Positions 34,378 through 46,510 of a stretch of DNA of 64,000 nt are shown here, in pieces (the stretch's first letter is position 1; every line of letters begins with the position of its first letter). Source of the DNA: Sarocladium kiliense (lineage: Eukaryota; Ascomycota; Sordariomycetes; Hypocreales; Sarocladiaceae); assembly GCA_030734395.1 (NCBI GenBank), contig JAUZTG010000042.1, forward strand, positions 2,480,001 to 2,544,000, given 5' to 3'. The translations under genes were made by a program, and so were the position numbers. The notes under the pieces are model-generated. The model searched no databases. It saw only the letters and a list, made by a program, of their open reading frames with translations, and had not been told where the DNA came from.

Positions 34378-37300
34378 TCAATCACTCGAGGCCACGGACT
34401 TCTCTGCCCTGACTTTGACGTGGTTCGCGTGTGTTTCCAGACATTGCGCCATCAGACGCGTGACTGGCCACACCGCAGATTTGTCCAACAACAGGGCCGT
34501 GACGCGCAAGATCTTCGCCGCATAACCCTTGTGACCCTCTGCCGACAGCAGGTTCTCTGCACCGGTCATGTTTCCTCCCATCAACTCCATATTGATTTTC
34601 ATCTCAACAGAGGAAAGGACATCTTGGATCTTGTCAAGCAGCTTCACATCCTCTTCTTCCAGGAGCATAATGGCAGGCATGGCCGTGAGATCTACTGCAT
34701 CATGTCCCAAGATGCCAACGTAACGACCGACGCGATCCTGCAAGGTTGCGATCCACTCGGCGAGCACCTGTACACAGTCAAACGAGCACATAGCTGATTG
34801 CAACGGCAGTTCTCGGCTAGTGAAGTCCGCAAATGTGACACCAAGCTTATTGGACATTGCCAGAGAATCTGCGGCATAGAAGGCGGCCTTGCGCAGATGC
34901 TTCTCACGTCTTGAGGTGACCCGGGAAGTAGAGCTGGATTGGCCCTGCGCCTTCGTACCAGTGGCGTCGGTCGATGAAGCTTGGGTAGCAGGGGAGTCAG
35001 TGAAGACAGAGGATTGGATAGAGTTATCAGACTGTTCGGTCCCAGTTGCGATCGACTCGGAGTTCGATGCAGGCGAGTGCTCCGCATGCTGAACTATCTC
35101 CGTTCCGCGAGCCAGTTCCTCAGCGACTCCATCCCAATCGCGTTGCCAGAACTTGTCCTTAGACCTTGAAAGGTTAACAAAGAGGCGGACGTAGGCTAGG
35201 TCCAGCAGCGGGATTGCATCAGCGGACAGCGGGCCCATGCCGAAAGGATTCGGTCGTTCGAGCGTATGATGAGGATTGCTGGCCCATGCGGCTTGCCACG
35301 CCTTGAGAGCGGGTTCGATATGCCTATGCATCTTTTCTGTCTCTTCATTTGTCCACACTTTATTATGATGCCGCTGCCGTGTTTCCCAAATGTAGTTGTG
35401 AAGCGCGTTTATCAGAACCAGACAGCCAAATGTGCTTGGCCGTAACTCGTTCTGAGCCACATCTCCGTCGGAGAGTCCATTGACCTTGGTCATCTGTTTT
35501 TGCTGCCGCTCATTCGACCTGAGCAAGTCGCCGAGTGCATCGTGGAACGTCATGCGGTTATGGTTCGCCGCTTTAACACCACCCTTGGCAGCGAATACGG
35601 ACGCAGATTCCGCAGAGTAGAACTCCTCGTCGCAAGGCAGGTCCAGGAGAATCTCGGAATTTGTCAAAGCTGGGGTATGGTTGTAAGCAGAAACGAGCAG
35701 ACTGGACAGGATGAAGACCGTATAAAGAGTCCGTTTCCTCTCCTCCACTGTCTTCCATTGCAACCACTCCAGCTGTTCGTCATGTTCCGTCCTCATGTGC
35801 CAGTTGCCATCATCTGCCATTTGTGTATCGTTCGAATTGACGCGCACGAGTCGTACAAGGTCGGCTGCGTGTGCCAAGCTCACGAGGGCTGTGCAGTGCG
35901 TGGATGCGATGTCGCTCGCTGTCTTGTCGCCGCAATTGTGGCCATAGACCACGTTGAGCATCATGGCCTGGACAAGCCACACTGGCGTATGAACTGGCCC
36001 ATCATGACCATGTGAGCCATGTTCAGCACCTGGTGTCGCTCGTCGGAAGTCGGCCTTTCGTACGTCGGCTTTCCTGCGCTCTTCCAGGTAGAAAAATATC
36101 ATCTTCTTCGCCATCTCGAACAACTCTCTTGAACGTGCATGCTCACCCTCGTACAAGGCGCCAATGGCAGCCATGGAAAGAATCAGACAACTGCTACCGC
36201 CTACACCTTCTAGTCGACCACTGGCAGACATGGGAACATCGAATGACAAGGTGGGGAGATGCAAGAAAGGCAAATGGGGATGAAAATAGAGGAGGTATGA
36301 TCCAACGTATCTCTGGAGATCCCGGGTGCTAGGTAGGTTGCTGGCCGCTGGGTGACCGGAATTGTTCTGGAACTGAGGTGATTGAGGCGAACCGTGTGAG
36401 GTAAAGGAGTATTTACGACTGCCAAACGGCAGGCACTGGGACAAGGCGTTCACAATGGCAGTCCGAGTGTTCTCTGTAATGGTGGTCACGGGGGACGCGC
36501 CGTGGTTGCCGCCGCTGAGTGATGAGGGGGTCTCCGGGCCGGCGTTGAAACCAAGCGCCTGATTCAGGTTCTGCGTGCTGAGCCCTGCTATCATGGAGGG
36601 ACTCAACGAACTCAGGGAGGGTGGAGGCGTGGAGAAGTAAGGGTCATTCATCTTTTGAGAAGCTGGCTGAGGTGACAAAGGAGCCCCGCTGAGGAGGTCT
36701 GGGAAGACCGACCCCAGATCCATCGAGAAGGCGTTGGGCATCTGTGGAGGCCCCATCAAAGAAGACTGCCACATCGAACTTGTCCCGGCCGGCGGGTGAT
36801 TCGAACCGTCTACCATCACATCGCTAATCCCACTCTGACTCGTCGTACTGATCGCTGACGGACTTGATCCATCAATCACATTCTCGTTCGACGCTATGTT
36901 GATTTGGTGCCCAAACCCTGTCAGCCAGTCGAAGTTGTCATCAAGCTGTGGTGTCGACAAATCATTCATTGGCGTCGGAAAAGGGGAGATCTGTTCCATA
37001 GCCATCGTTGGTGGTGAGTCGTTGTAGTGAAGATGGTTCGGGTTAATGGTCGTGCCCGCGTTACCGTATAAGAAGTCTCCAAAATCGAACTCATTACCGA
37101 AGGCAGCCATCGGAGGTGCTGTACGCAGCCCGTTGCTAAAATCAGTGTTGTTCATCTGTCCCGTTTCCAACTTGGGCAGCCCGTGCTGCACGCCCCTGTG
37201 CCCCATGGCAGCGGCCATACCACCAAACGTGTGGTCGAGGTTGTGAATGGGCAAGCCTACCAGACTGGGATGGCGAGAGTGTGTGTTTGGAAGCTGCCTG

Positions 37301-38057
37301 GCGACCGAGGCATTTGCGGCGGCAATAAGCTGCATCGCAGTGCCATCAACATGACTGATAGTATTGGCCCTGGGACGCATGGGCGCATTGCCCGCGTTAG
37401 CGGCAACGGTAGCAGCATTTGGACCAGCGATGCTGTTTTTCCTTGCCCTACTCGCGGCTGGAGTTGCGCCGCTGGCAGACTCGCGACGGTTGCGTGGGCG
37501 GGAAGAGGGTGTCGAGGTCTGGTGCAGCTTCTGTTGGTGGCGCAGCAACAGATCACGGCGAGCAAAGCATCTTGTACACTCGGGACATTCGAACGGCTTT
37601 TCTTTTGTGTGAGAACGCTCGTGACGCTTTAGATGCTCAAGACGGGCGAAGGAACGTTGGCAAGTACCGCAGACATGGGGGCGGGGCTTATCGGTCTTGG
37701 GAGGAGGAAAATTGGTGGGCGGCTTGGTGTTGACAGTGATAGAAGAAGCTGGCAATGGTCAGCAATCTAGCTGCCTTATTGAACAGGGGGAATGGTAAAT
37801 AAAAAAATGTGTGGCGATGCGGCTGCCCGCGCATGGTCATGAGGCTCAAAGGCATCGGCGGCGACAATCTGGCGGGCAGTAGGCAACAATAGCTGGAGGA
37901 ACATGAGGGGCAGCGCTGTGGGCGCTTGCACAGAGGGGGGCTCACCAGAATCATCGGGCGCGGCGGCAGCGTTGGCGGATGCGGTGCCAACGGCTACGCT
38001 GGAAGAGGCGGTGTTTGACATGGCCGAATCTCGTGAAGCAGCGTCGTTGATGACCAT
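34378..38057 (-). CDS. C2H2 zinc finger regulator with Fungal_trans domain (AmdX/ADR1-like)
   Basis: Large nuclear regulator of 1,160 aa from exon 1 (38057-37946) and exon 2 (37748-34378), joined by a 197-bp intron with GTGAGC donor and CAG acceptor. Two adjacent C2H2 fingers near residues 64-115 (HVCGTCQRSFARLEHLKRH and FECPECTRCFARRDLLLRH) match the finger pair of AmdX, Adr1 and related fungal factors. A long Ser/Asn/Pro-rich region follows, with acidic aromatic patches (EFDFGDFLYG, DDNFDWL) that look like activation segments. From about residue 500 the sequence resembles the fungal-specific TF domain (YLLYFHPHLPFLHLPTL, SLAHAADLVRLV). Targets are unknown; family members control acetamide, carbon or morphogenesis genes. 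Confidence 0.9.
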
Positions 38058-41000
38058 GCCGATGACATGCAGCGCCAGGAGATTGTCGAGAAGCGCGGCA
38101 AGTCAGGAAGAGGTGAAGGTGAGAGAGAGAGATTGGTAACAGCGAGAACGGCGGCTGTTGGGAACCGAAGCGTGGTGCGGCGTTTTGGTCGTGGGGCGCA
38201 GAGCGTCCTGAGACAAATCGCGGTTGGGCTTCGCTCAGGCAGCTCCAGCCACTGGAGCACGCAACGACTCGGTACAGACAGTGCCTTGAATTAATATGGA
38301 ACGATGGTCAATGCTGCAGAGAGCGCCAGGGAGATAAGGTGCAGATGTAGGCGCTGACGCTGAGGCGGGAACGGGCGAGGGTGGGCTGCTGGCCGTTGAA
38401 GCAGCATGCTCCGCCAACGGAACAATCGTAACGTCGTGATTGATCGGCGGGACAATGGCACCCCTCGAGCTTCTAGTTGAATCCGATTGCAAAGCGAACG
38501 CAGTGAAAGATAGATACTTTGAGAGGAAGAAAGAGGCGAGCAGCCGACGGTCGGGTCGAGAAGGCAGGCGGCGAGTATGGCTGCACGGTGCGAGATACCG
38601 TGCGCGGACAGTGACCGAGGTACCTTTGGAAGGTGCGCCAGAGCCGTTCCTTCCTTACTCCAGTGGACTCAGTCTGGCACCGGTGGCAGTGGCCAGCAGC
38701 AGGTGACGGAGATGGTGGAGGGACTGGCGCCAACGGATGGTGGCAGCTGGGGACGGCGATGGCGCTGATTGGCTGACGAAAGGGAATCCGTGGAGACGCT
38801 GCAACCAGATTGGCTGCCGCGCATTGGAGGGTAGCACCGGGCGTGCGTAGTGGGTGGTACCCTTGGACTTTTAGGTGCAGCTGCTGCAGGTTGGAATTAC
38901 TGGGGCTTGGGGCAGGAGCCTCCTGTCTCTTGGGTTACCTTTCCCTGTGGCTCTGTGGCTACCGCAACTGATGTTGCTGCTGCTGTGGCTCAATCGCCGC
39001 TGCCTGTCTGAGCGATGCCAGGATGATCCCGCCTTGGGCCGAGTACCACCCACAGCGAACAGGAGCAAACACCAGCGAACCCAATATGGTCCGAAGTCCG
39101 TCTGAGCCGAAGACTCCCTTTGCCACGCCACGCCAGCATCGTCATTAGCACGGCTGCTGACGCCAGTGCCGGGCGAGAGTTGTAGGTGTACCTCACCGAG
39201 AGTCAAATTGACACATTTAGCACTGTACTGCTGCTTGCCCGAAACTCTGTCTAGCTCCTGGCCATGAGGCGTATGGTCATGCCTTTCCCTTCACTCGACG
39301 CTTCCGGATGGTCGGGTTTCGGCCCCTGCGTTCGGCTTTTCATTGTTATCTACATACAATTCGAACCTAGACGAGGCAGCTCCGATTTCAAGAAGGGATA
39401 TTGCTGAGGACTGAATCGCATTGGAATGGTCGCCACCCCACGCTATGTGAGACTCGGGTTCAGGTCACTGTTGTTTGATCATGTGCACCCTCCTGAAGCT
39501 AACTCAACTTGAAGCCGATATTAGATTGGCTTGATACGAGGATTAACTCGAGCTCCTGACGACATCGCCAACCTTCACTGGGCTGCCGCCACGTCCCGGC
39601 TCGCATTCCTGGCGAAACGCAAACAATCAGCTGATATTGTTTCCATATAGCCATCAGTTGGAAACTCAACACCTCCAGAATTACGAGTTCCAGCGTGGTG
39701 CCTGTCCTCCTGACAAACCCTGGGCCATTTCATTCACTCTTGTGAATGTCATCAAGGTTACGATGGGCGCAGGGCCCAGTTAAGACGCCGGTGGCTCAAA
39801 GCAATGCATTAATGGGCACAGTTCGATCACACCTATAGAATCTTCTTCAGCACTGGATCCCTGCTCAATGACACCTTACAAGCGGGCCTTTGGTGGAACG
39901 GTCGATCGATTCTCGAACCGTGGATGCTTGGTCCTCGTTGAGAACGACGACGAAGCCTGCAGCCAGACCCTCTTGTTATGCACGTTGGCATGGCTTTTCT
40001 GCCTCATTGACTCTAGCGCATCCTCAATGAATGGTCAGGACTTTGCATGAGCATACCAAAAGACTGGGTCACGATACAAGACTTTTGATCTTTCGCCATT
40101 CGCACCGTCTACTCCTTGCCCGGGAAATACCTTCTCACATTCTCGCTGGGACTCTTCCTCCATTTCGCCTCCTGGCCATGATCATGGTACTTAGAAACCT
40201 AGGGGAACATTGGATGCGAGCGGCGTGAATGAACTCTGGCGATTCGGTGGTGTTCAAGTGGTACCCTCCAGCTTATCTCATTGTAAGCCTTCTTCAGTAA
40301 TAGGGGCCTCCCCGGCTCAATGAGTTTCTCCTCAGCCTCGTCAGCCGTGGGATCAGCTTATTTTTTACATTCGAAAAATGACTGTGCCTTCTGCAATATT
40401 ATCCCGATGTCATGATCGTTCACTGGGCGAAGCCTGGAATAACACGGATGGCACGACAAGTCGCACATCAGTACGCAAATCACTATCACCAACAGGAGCG
40501 TGATGCAAGAGAATGGACCCCGGTCTTGGCTTAAAGAACCCAGTATCAATTGGGCCTTGGCCTCCAGTCACCCAACGCTAGGGAAGCCTAGTGGCTTCTT
40601 GGGCGCGGCGCTTGTCGAGGTGATCCAATGTTGGTCCTCCCTGGGAGCCGCTTCGGCGCCGTTGGGTGACCCCAGTGAGCCTCATGCCTCAGATTGGCCA
40701 CGGTGTCTGATATCGGTAGTGTTAGTTGTTTTTGAAACGCTCACCGCCATATTGATCCTGTGACTTGGGAACCCAGCTAACTTATCACCGTCTTACCGTC
40801 GTGACTCACGATCGACAAAGTCGTTGCACGACACATTCTCTCTACAGTTTACTGGCTGTTTCGGTCTTGTACAGATCGGGTTCAAGTGGCCCACGTTGCG
40901 AAGTTTTGTGGCCACAACGATGTGTTGGCCATGTCCGCCATGTATCTGTATGCATCATATTGCCGCACGACATGTCACGCATGAGGCACATCGCACACCA

Positions 41001-41583
41001 CACCAACCCCTGGGCTCGCTGACAGAGGTGGTGACAATGAAAGGAAGCGCTTCGCCACGGCAAGGAATGGGACTTCCAGCGGGCCCGTTGGACCCATTCC
41101 CACGGAACATTTCCACCATTGGACGAGCGGCCCTACCCACCTGCCGTCGCAATTCTTATTAGGTAGGCAGACGAATGATTTGTTTTAGGGGTATTCCGTA
41201 CGTTGGCTGTCGTGGCCGGAACTAACGACCACAGCCTGAAATGCTACGGTAATTGACTTGATTGATGGGCTCAAGACCTCAAGCATATGCATGAAGGTGG
41301 TGTTGTGGCCACCACAGGGGACTTGTTCGCTCTCAGACCGACTCGTCTGAAGGTGGCTCTGAGCTTCCTGCGCAAGGTATGTTGCAACCACTTCTACTGG
41401 GAACTGTGCTGGCTAATCTGGTCGCTGGCCTTACCGTTGTTCTTGATTACCAACCTGCTTTATGCGCCAGCAAATCATGTGGTCGCTCACAGCAGGCATT
41501 TGTGAGCAGTCCAACTTTGTTCAATTAACACCGACTGCGTGCTAAGCGCCTGCTGTAGGGTATGAGTCTGCCAGATCTCTGAA

Positions 41584-41886
41584 TTAGTTCTTATGAGGGC
41601 TGTAGTTAGAAAGATGCGACTTGTCGACTTGACTGGGTAACGATTCCATGTCCACATACAGATGCTCTGGCAGATAATTCAATTGCGATTGTGGCGCATT
41701 GTCCAGTCGACGTGGATAGATTTCGTCTCTTACCTCGCCAGAGAGCGACATACTACAAGCCACACTAGGTGTTTGGTGTCCGGTATTATGTACTGGCTTT
41801 GAGTCTCGTTGGGCCTGCTTTAGACCAGTGAGAGTGATGCGGCAGCATGAAACCATGCACAAAAAGGCCATCATCAATGCTGTCAT
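41584..41886 (-). CDS. Possible small protein, unrecognised
   Basis: An ATG-started frame of 100 codons in the gene-poor region. The N-terminus (MTALMMAFLCMVSCC) is hydrophobic and could be a weak signal or anchor. The rest is hydrophilic, and a SGEVRDEIY stretch faintly recalls the L-P-x-E-V/I-R-x-x-I-Y motif found in many uncharacterised fungal proteins. There is no supporting splice structure or family match, so this may be chance. Confidence 0.2.
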   Translation of the reverse strand: MTALMMAFLCMVSCCRITLTGLKQAQRDSKPVHNTGHQTPSVACSMSLSGEVRDEIYPRRLDNAPQSQLNYLPEHLYVDMESLPSQVDKSHLSNYSPHKN

Positions 41887-44800
41887 GCAGGGACGCAGGG
41901 ATTAGTGGAGTGATGGAGGGTCATGTGCAACTTTGTCCGGGGCCTGGCTGGTGCGGCCTCGGTCTGGGCACTCAGTGCTTCGTGCAACCCTTCCAATCAG
42001 ATGCCTGGCGCGCCGGCGTCCAAATGTAAGTATAAAGAGCCATTGAGAAGGCGATGACGGAGCGATGGAACGCGGCCACACGACGACACCCTCCATCAAC
42101 GTCGCAGCACGTTCCCGCTAATGCAAGATGTGCGTGGACGATGGCTCGACACGCGAACAGGCAAATAGCACAAAGGGAGGCGCCATGGCGCCCTTCGCCT
42201 GTCGGCCTCTGGTCTACCCCAATCTTGGAGGAGCGTAGCTCCATCTCGCCGCTACCGCCACCACCATTTCCTTGTCGAAAGGTCCCAAGGCGGAAGGACA
42301 TGCTTCCCGTGGGTGTAGTGGGCTAGCATCTGGGTAGTCAACACAACCTGGCGTGCCGGCGAGTTGGAGGGGCCAGCCCCAGAGAACCCCAGGGACAAGA
42401 GTTTCTCGCACAGTATCGAGGTACATCCTACACCAAGTACCCCGATGCGGCGCTGGAAATTAGACCCTGGAAAGTATGATCGCGCAAGAACGCGCGCTTT
42501 TATGCCCCCCGAAACCTTCGCTTACCCCATTGTCGTTTAGCTGGAACCTTGGCCCTGAGCCATTGCCTCCAAGAGTTGGTGCCCCTTTGTCAGCGCAAGC
42601 GCAAGTCATGCCTTTTGTACTCGCATGGCAAAAACCAGCGACGTGATACCTTTTAAGAAGCACCCATGGCTGCCTCTTAAGGGAGTTCCTGGTTCCATGC
42701 AAACATGGCAGGGGTTGTGAATGTGATGAGGCTGGGGATCGTGTGTGTTCGCTCGCGCAGCTGGACCATTTCAATCTGGGGAAGCAAGTCGCGCACGAAC
42801 CAGCCACTGGTCCTGTGGGCTTCTGGGGTCAGACGGCGCACTGGCCACCTCCGCGAAAGAGTGAATGGGCTGTCCGTTAAACCCGAAGTTGCACCCAGCC
42901 TCTTCCCCAGATTCCTCAAGGTGCGCATACACGAACTGCCGCTCGCCGTATGCAGTCTGTTCAAGTTGGAGAAGCCTTCGGGGACAGCATAAAGCCCTGG
43001 TGACCTCGGGTTGCCGATAATGTGCCTGCCCGATACCGAGAGTACGCGGCCCGACGTACTGCACATCGCTACCTGTCTGTTTGTGCGAACAGATCTCGGA
43101 GGTTACTCCGATGATTGATCATCATCAGAAGAAATTCTTTCGTCCTTAACTTTTCCAAGGCCCATATTAATTGCAGGCAACTTCTGCCAAATCTCCCATC
43201 TCTCCACCTGCAAGTATCCCTTTCCGGACGACGATGTTGGAGATCAGGGCTCTAAACAGTTGTCCTGGGGATCCGTCATGCGTCCAGGTCATCACAGTCT
43301 CTTTAGAGGAATTTTCCGAATACAGGCAGATCTTCATAGGGTTCTCGGTAGAGTAGAACACAGCATTGTCGCCACAATCGTGAACCATGGTGTCTTCCCC
43401 TTCACCACCACCACTTACTCAAGCCCACTTCGGAGCTCTTGAACAAACGTCTCCTGCTACGCCGTGGAGTGGAGCGATCTAATGCACGTTCGAACCGCCT
43501 CCTCGTCCGGGACCTTGAACAAGGGTTGCAGCTACGGATAAATAGGGACTTTCGCCACACTTGATGGGCTCTCTCCACTCTCATTGGATCCGTGAAAAGC
43601 CGTCGCCTGTTGGCATACACGAGAAATGTTCGTGAACTAGGATAACGAATAATCGCCTGCGGGTTTGTGGTGTGATAGTGGGCTGTATAGAGAAACAAAT
43701 GACGTTATATGAGGATCCCAACTCCATTCAGTGGTGGGATTGCAAGCAACGCCAAAAATGAGGGCAGCAGCTGGTCGATATCGTGGCCTTAGATTCGGCC
43801 GATGCCGGACTTGTTCCTGCTCGGTAATCCAGAGGTTTCTGCCGAACCTGTGGTGAACATGAAGGCGACAGGCCGATAGGATCTGCATTGTGGACATGTC
43901 AACTACCGACTTCCAGATAGAGAATTACCGAGATACAACCTACCACCGTCCATTGCCGATTCGAGATGCATGCTGGGGTTGGGAGAATTCCTGAGAAAGT
44001 TAAGAACTTATCATACAACGCATAGACTATGATCATTGCGCGTTTGCACCTTGCTCTTCTAAGGTCCGATGCCATTGATTGCCGTTTCTCCCCGACGGCA
44101 GCGGACGCTTTGCACAAAGCGATTACCCCACACTGCATTTGGAGAAGCGATGAAGGTCATGTCAGAGCTCTGTACTGGGTTGAGAGGAGTTGGGGAACAC
44201 ATGTGGAGACAAAGTGAGACGAAATGATGGACTACGTTGACAGAATAAGGAGTCGAAGGGGTGATTGAACCTGTGAAGGTTTCTGGTCACATCGAAGAGT
44301 TGACATAACGGCATGCCCTTTACTCTATCTCGAGGTCCTCCAGTAATATCTCTAGGGCAACTATCCTCTACTTCATCGTGTATAAGATCGAGGACATACA
44401 CTTGGCATCATATCCCATATGATTCTCTCTCCTTCAATTCTCTTCCTACAATGGACATGTGGTATAGACCTGCTGTAGAAATGGACAATCGCATCGCCTG
44501 GTTGCGTGGTTTGGATGGGAAGAACCATAAAGCCGTCGACAGCACCTTAATGAACCATGCGCGTTTGCTCAAGTAACTTTATTGACTGTTGCATCCCGGG
44601 CCACTTGACCGATGCCCCAAGGCGAAACGGTCTCGTGTAGCTCAGCCTGATATACCTGGGCTCACCCGGTCCACGTTTAGGATTCGGATCGCAGATATAA
44701 GTGAGCGGGGCAGAACGTGGGAAGCCTCGGAACTTTGCAACTAGGGACAACTCACGGCCTCTGAGGCTTTCAGCATCACTGTGAAATGTAGGTCGAGCAT

Positions 44801-45629
44801 GAGGACGATAGGGACCACGGGCTCGATACGACCAGATGCATTCGGGTAGTGATTGTCCGATGCCAAAGTCTGCATCGGGATTGGGAGCAATAGCCGCCAC
44901 AAGCGTGCCCTTGGATGTCGTGTACGCTGGTGACTAAGGTTCGGGGAATGCGCTGATCAACCTCCTGAGAAGCTCCACGCAAGGACAGACAATGCTGCAG
45001 CTGAATTGGCATGTTGACAGAAGGATACTGTTCAAGCTTCATATAGGCACTACTCAAAAGGCTGTAATTGATTGACAGGATGAAGAAACAGAGTTTCGGC
45101 CAATTAGAAGTCGTACGATGTGGCTGTCCATTGTCACGGCTCATCCGGCAACCACGTGCGAACATTACGACCAAGACAATACACTGATTGCGTGGACATT
45201 ATCTGTACTCCATGCAATTGAGATGCTGTGCCGAGTATTCGGCCGCAGCATTGCGACTCTGCTGACTAGTCCAACTTGAAAGGCAGCCTTGCGGAAACTC
45301 ACGGTTTAGGGAGCCGCAGGATCAGTAGATCATCATTCGAAAGTTGCCGTGCTACCCATTGTTCCTCAATAAGGCTACTTAACAAAGATAAGTAGTGTGA
45401 ATAGGAAGCTCAAGTTTAAGCCAAGTGGATAATACACTATCTTCATCTGACAAGTTGTCTCAGATCCGCAGGTGATCTGAAGATCTCGGTGGTGGCAATG
45501 GTAAGGGCCGTCCGAGGAGGAAGATGTGGGCTGATCTCGGTTGAGATAGTAGAAGTGTGTGATCGGCGTATGTGGTGGCTGGACGACACTGAATCATGTG
45601 AAAGCATGGTAGAGGCCGAATCCTAGAGG

Positions 45630-45637
45630 TATAAGAA
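45630..45637 (+). promoter_or_regulatory. TATA-like box of the small cysteine-rich gene
   Basis: TATAAGAA, starting 97 bp upstream of the ATG at 45727. Confidence 0.45.
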
Positions 45638-45726
45638 GCCCGTTGCGATCGTTGAGAAACTTCTGTGCAAACGAACAGACAACACGTTGCGCCATACCAA
45701 AGAACCTCCTCAAATACTTGCCGAAA

Positions 45727-46191
45727 ATGAAGACATCTTACGCGATGTTTGTCCTTGGACCTCTAGTAAGCCTTGGAAACCCATTAATCTTCGTTGTAGC
45801 TTCGGCTAACATGTGCTAGGCTTCTGCCATGCCGTCCGTCCCAGTGGTCACCGACTCAATCAGCATCAGCAGCATGACCAAGGGGTTATTGAAGCACCCT
45901 AACGGAAGCTTCTCCCTCAGCGACGGTCATATAATAGGCTACGACGAGCATGGAGAAGTGCTTGCAAGACGAATCCTGGGCCCTGACGAGGTCTCGGTCC
46001 TCCATGACATTGAGAAACGCACTGAGAAGTCTAACAGTCAGGGAGATCTCGCGAATGATGGTGTATGGAAGGAATTGTGGCCAGGATCCTGTAGCCCGCC
46101 GATTGCATGTACGAAAAGCAGCACATGTACCGGGAGGTGCTCGAACTGCGTGAAGGTCGGGTTCTTCCCTATCAGATTCTGTGCCCAGTGA
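45727..46191 (+). CDS. Small secreted cysteine-rich protein with Kex2 site (effector candidate)
   Basis: Exon 1 (45727-45765) and exon 2 (45820-46191) are joined by a 54-bp intron with GTAAGC donor, GCTAAC branch-like site and TAG acceptor, giving 136 aa. The intron sits inside the signal peptide (MKTSYAMFVLGPLASA), a common position in fungal secreted genes. The middle part is Cys-free and ends in a dibasic EKR Kex2-type site near residue 77. The last 36 residues hold six Cys (CSPP, ACTKSSTC, GRCSNC, RFCAQ), so processing would release a peptide of about 59 residues with up to three disulfides. I do not recognise the family. Alternatives are a wall protein or a pheromone-like precursor, but there is only one processed unit. 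Confidence 0.68.
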
Positions 46192-46510
46192 GCGATATAA
46201 GCGGGACCTGAGACTTCATACAAGGATTCCAATGCATAAAAAAGGTTATTTTCTTTCGTCTTTAGTGAATTCTTCGGCAATACGGCCCTTTCTAGCGAAG
46301 TCGGCTACTCCAGGTAGTATCTATCTATCCTCTGCCCAAAGAATCCTTGAGACAAGGGGATAGAGTAACCTTATTTGAACACATATGACATTTAACGAGG
46401 AGACCAGTTTAGTGGCCTTGGGGCTATTCGCGACCCAGTTACTGGTGCAGCCTTTCTTCCACTTCCACTTCCAACAGCGCTTGGCTCACACCGTGTTAGG
46501 CTGTGACATG
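46192..46510. other. Convergent intergenic gap
   Basis: 319 bp between the stop of the cysteine-rich gene and the stop of the CBM1 gene, on opposite strands. It should hold both 3' UTRs; nothing else is seen. Confidence 0.6.

Larger units (their letters stand above)
38058..45726. other. Gene-poor 7.7-kb region
   Basis: No gene is strongly supported here, against about one gene per 2-2.5 kb elsewhere. The first 800 bp are the promoter of the C2H2 regulator, with ATTGGCT at 38766-38773 and near 38812. Beyond that, frames stay below about 135 codons and overlap on both strands without domain resemblance. Base composition is not obviously AT-rich, so repeat-induced mutation is not evident by eye. 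Two weak candidates are reported separately (41584-41886 and 44547-44932). Confidence 0.5.

Noticed and set aside
39350..39380. Reverse-strand GGTTCGAATT resembling a B box
   Set aside because: No matching T-stem or A box; probably chance.
42677..43066. Overlapping minus-strand frames of about 97 and 129 codons in the gene-poor island
   Set aside because: Two frames are open over the same bases, neither has a recognisable domain, and no splice structure links them to neighbours.
44776..45174. 132-codon minus frame overlapping the exon-like frame
   Set aside because: Out of frame with the exon-like segment, no domain, and codon choice looks random.
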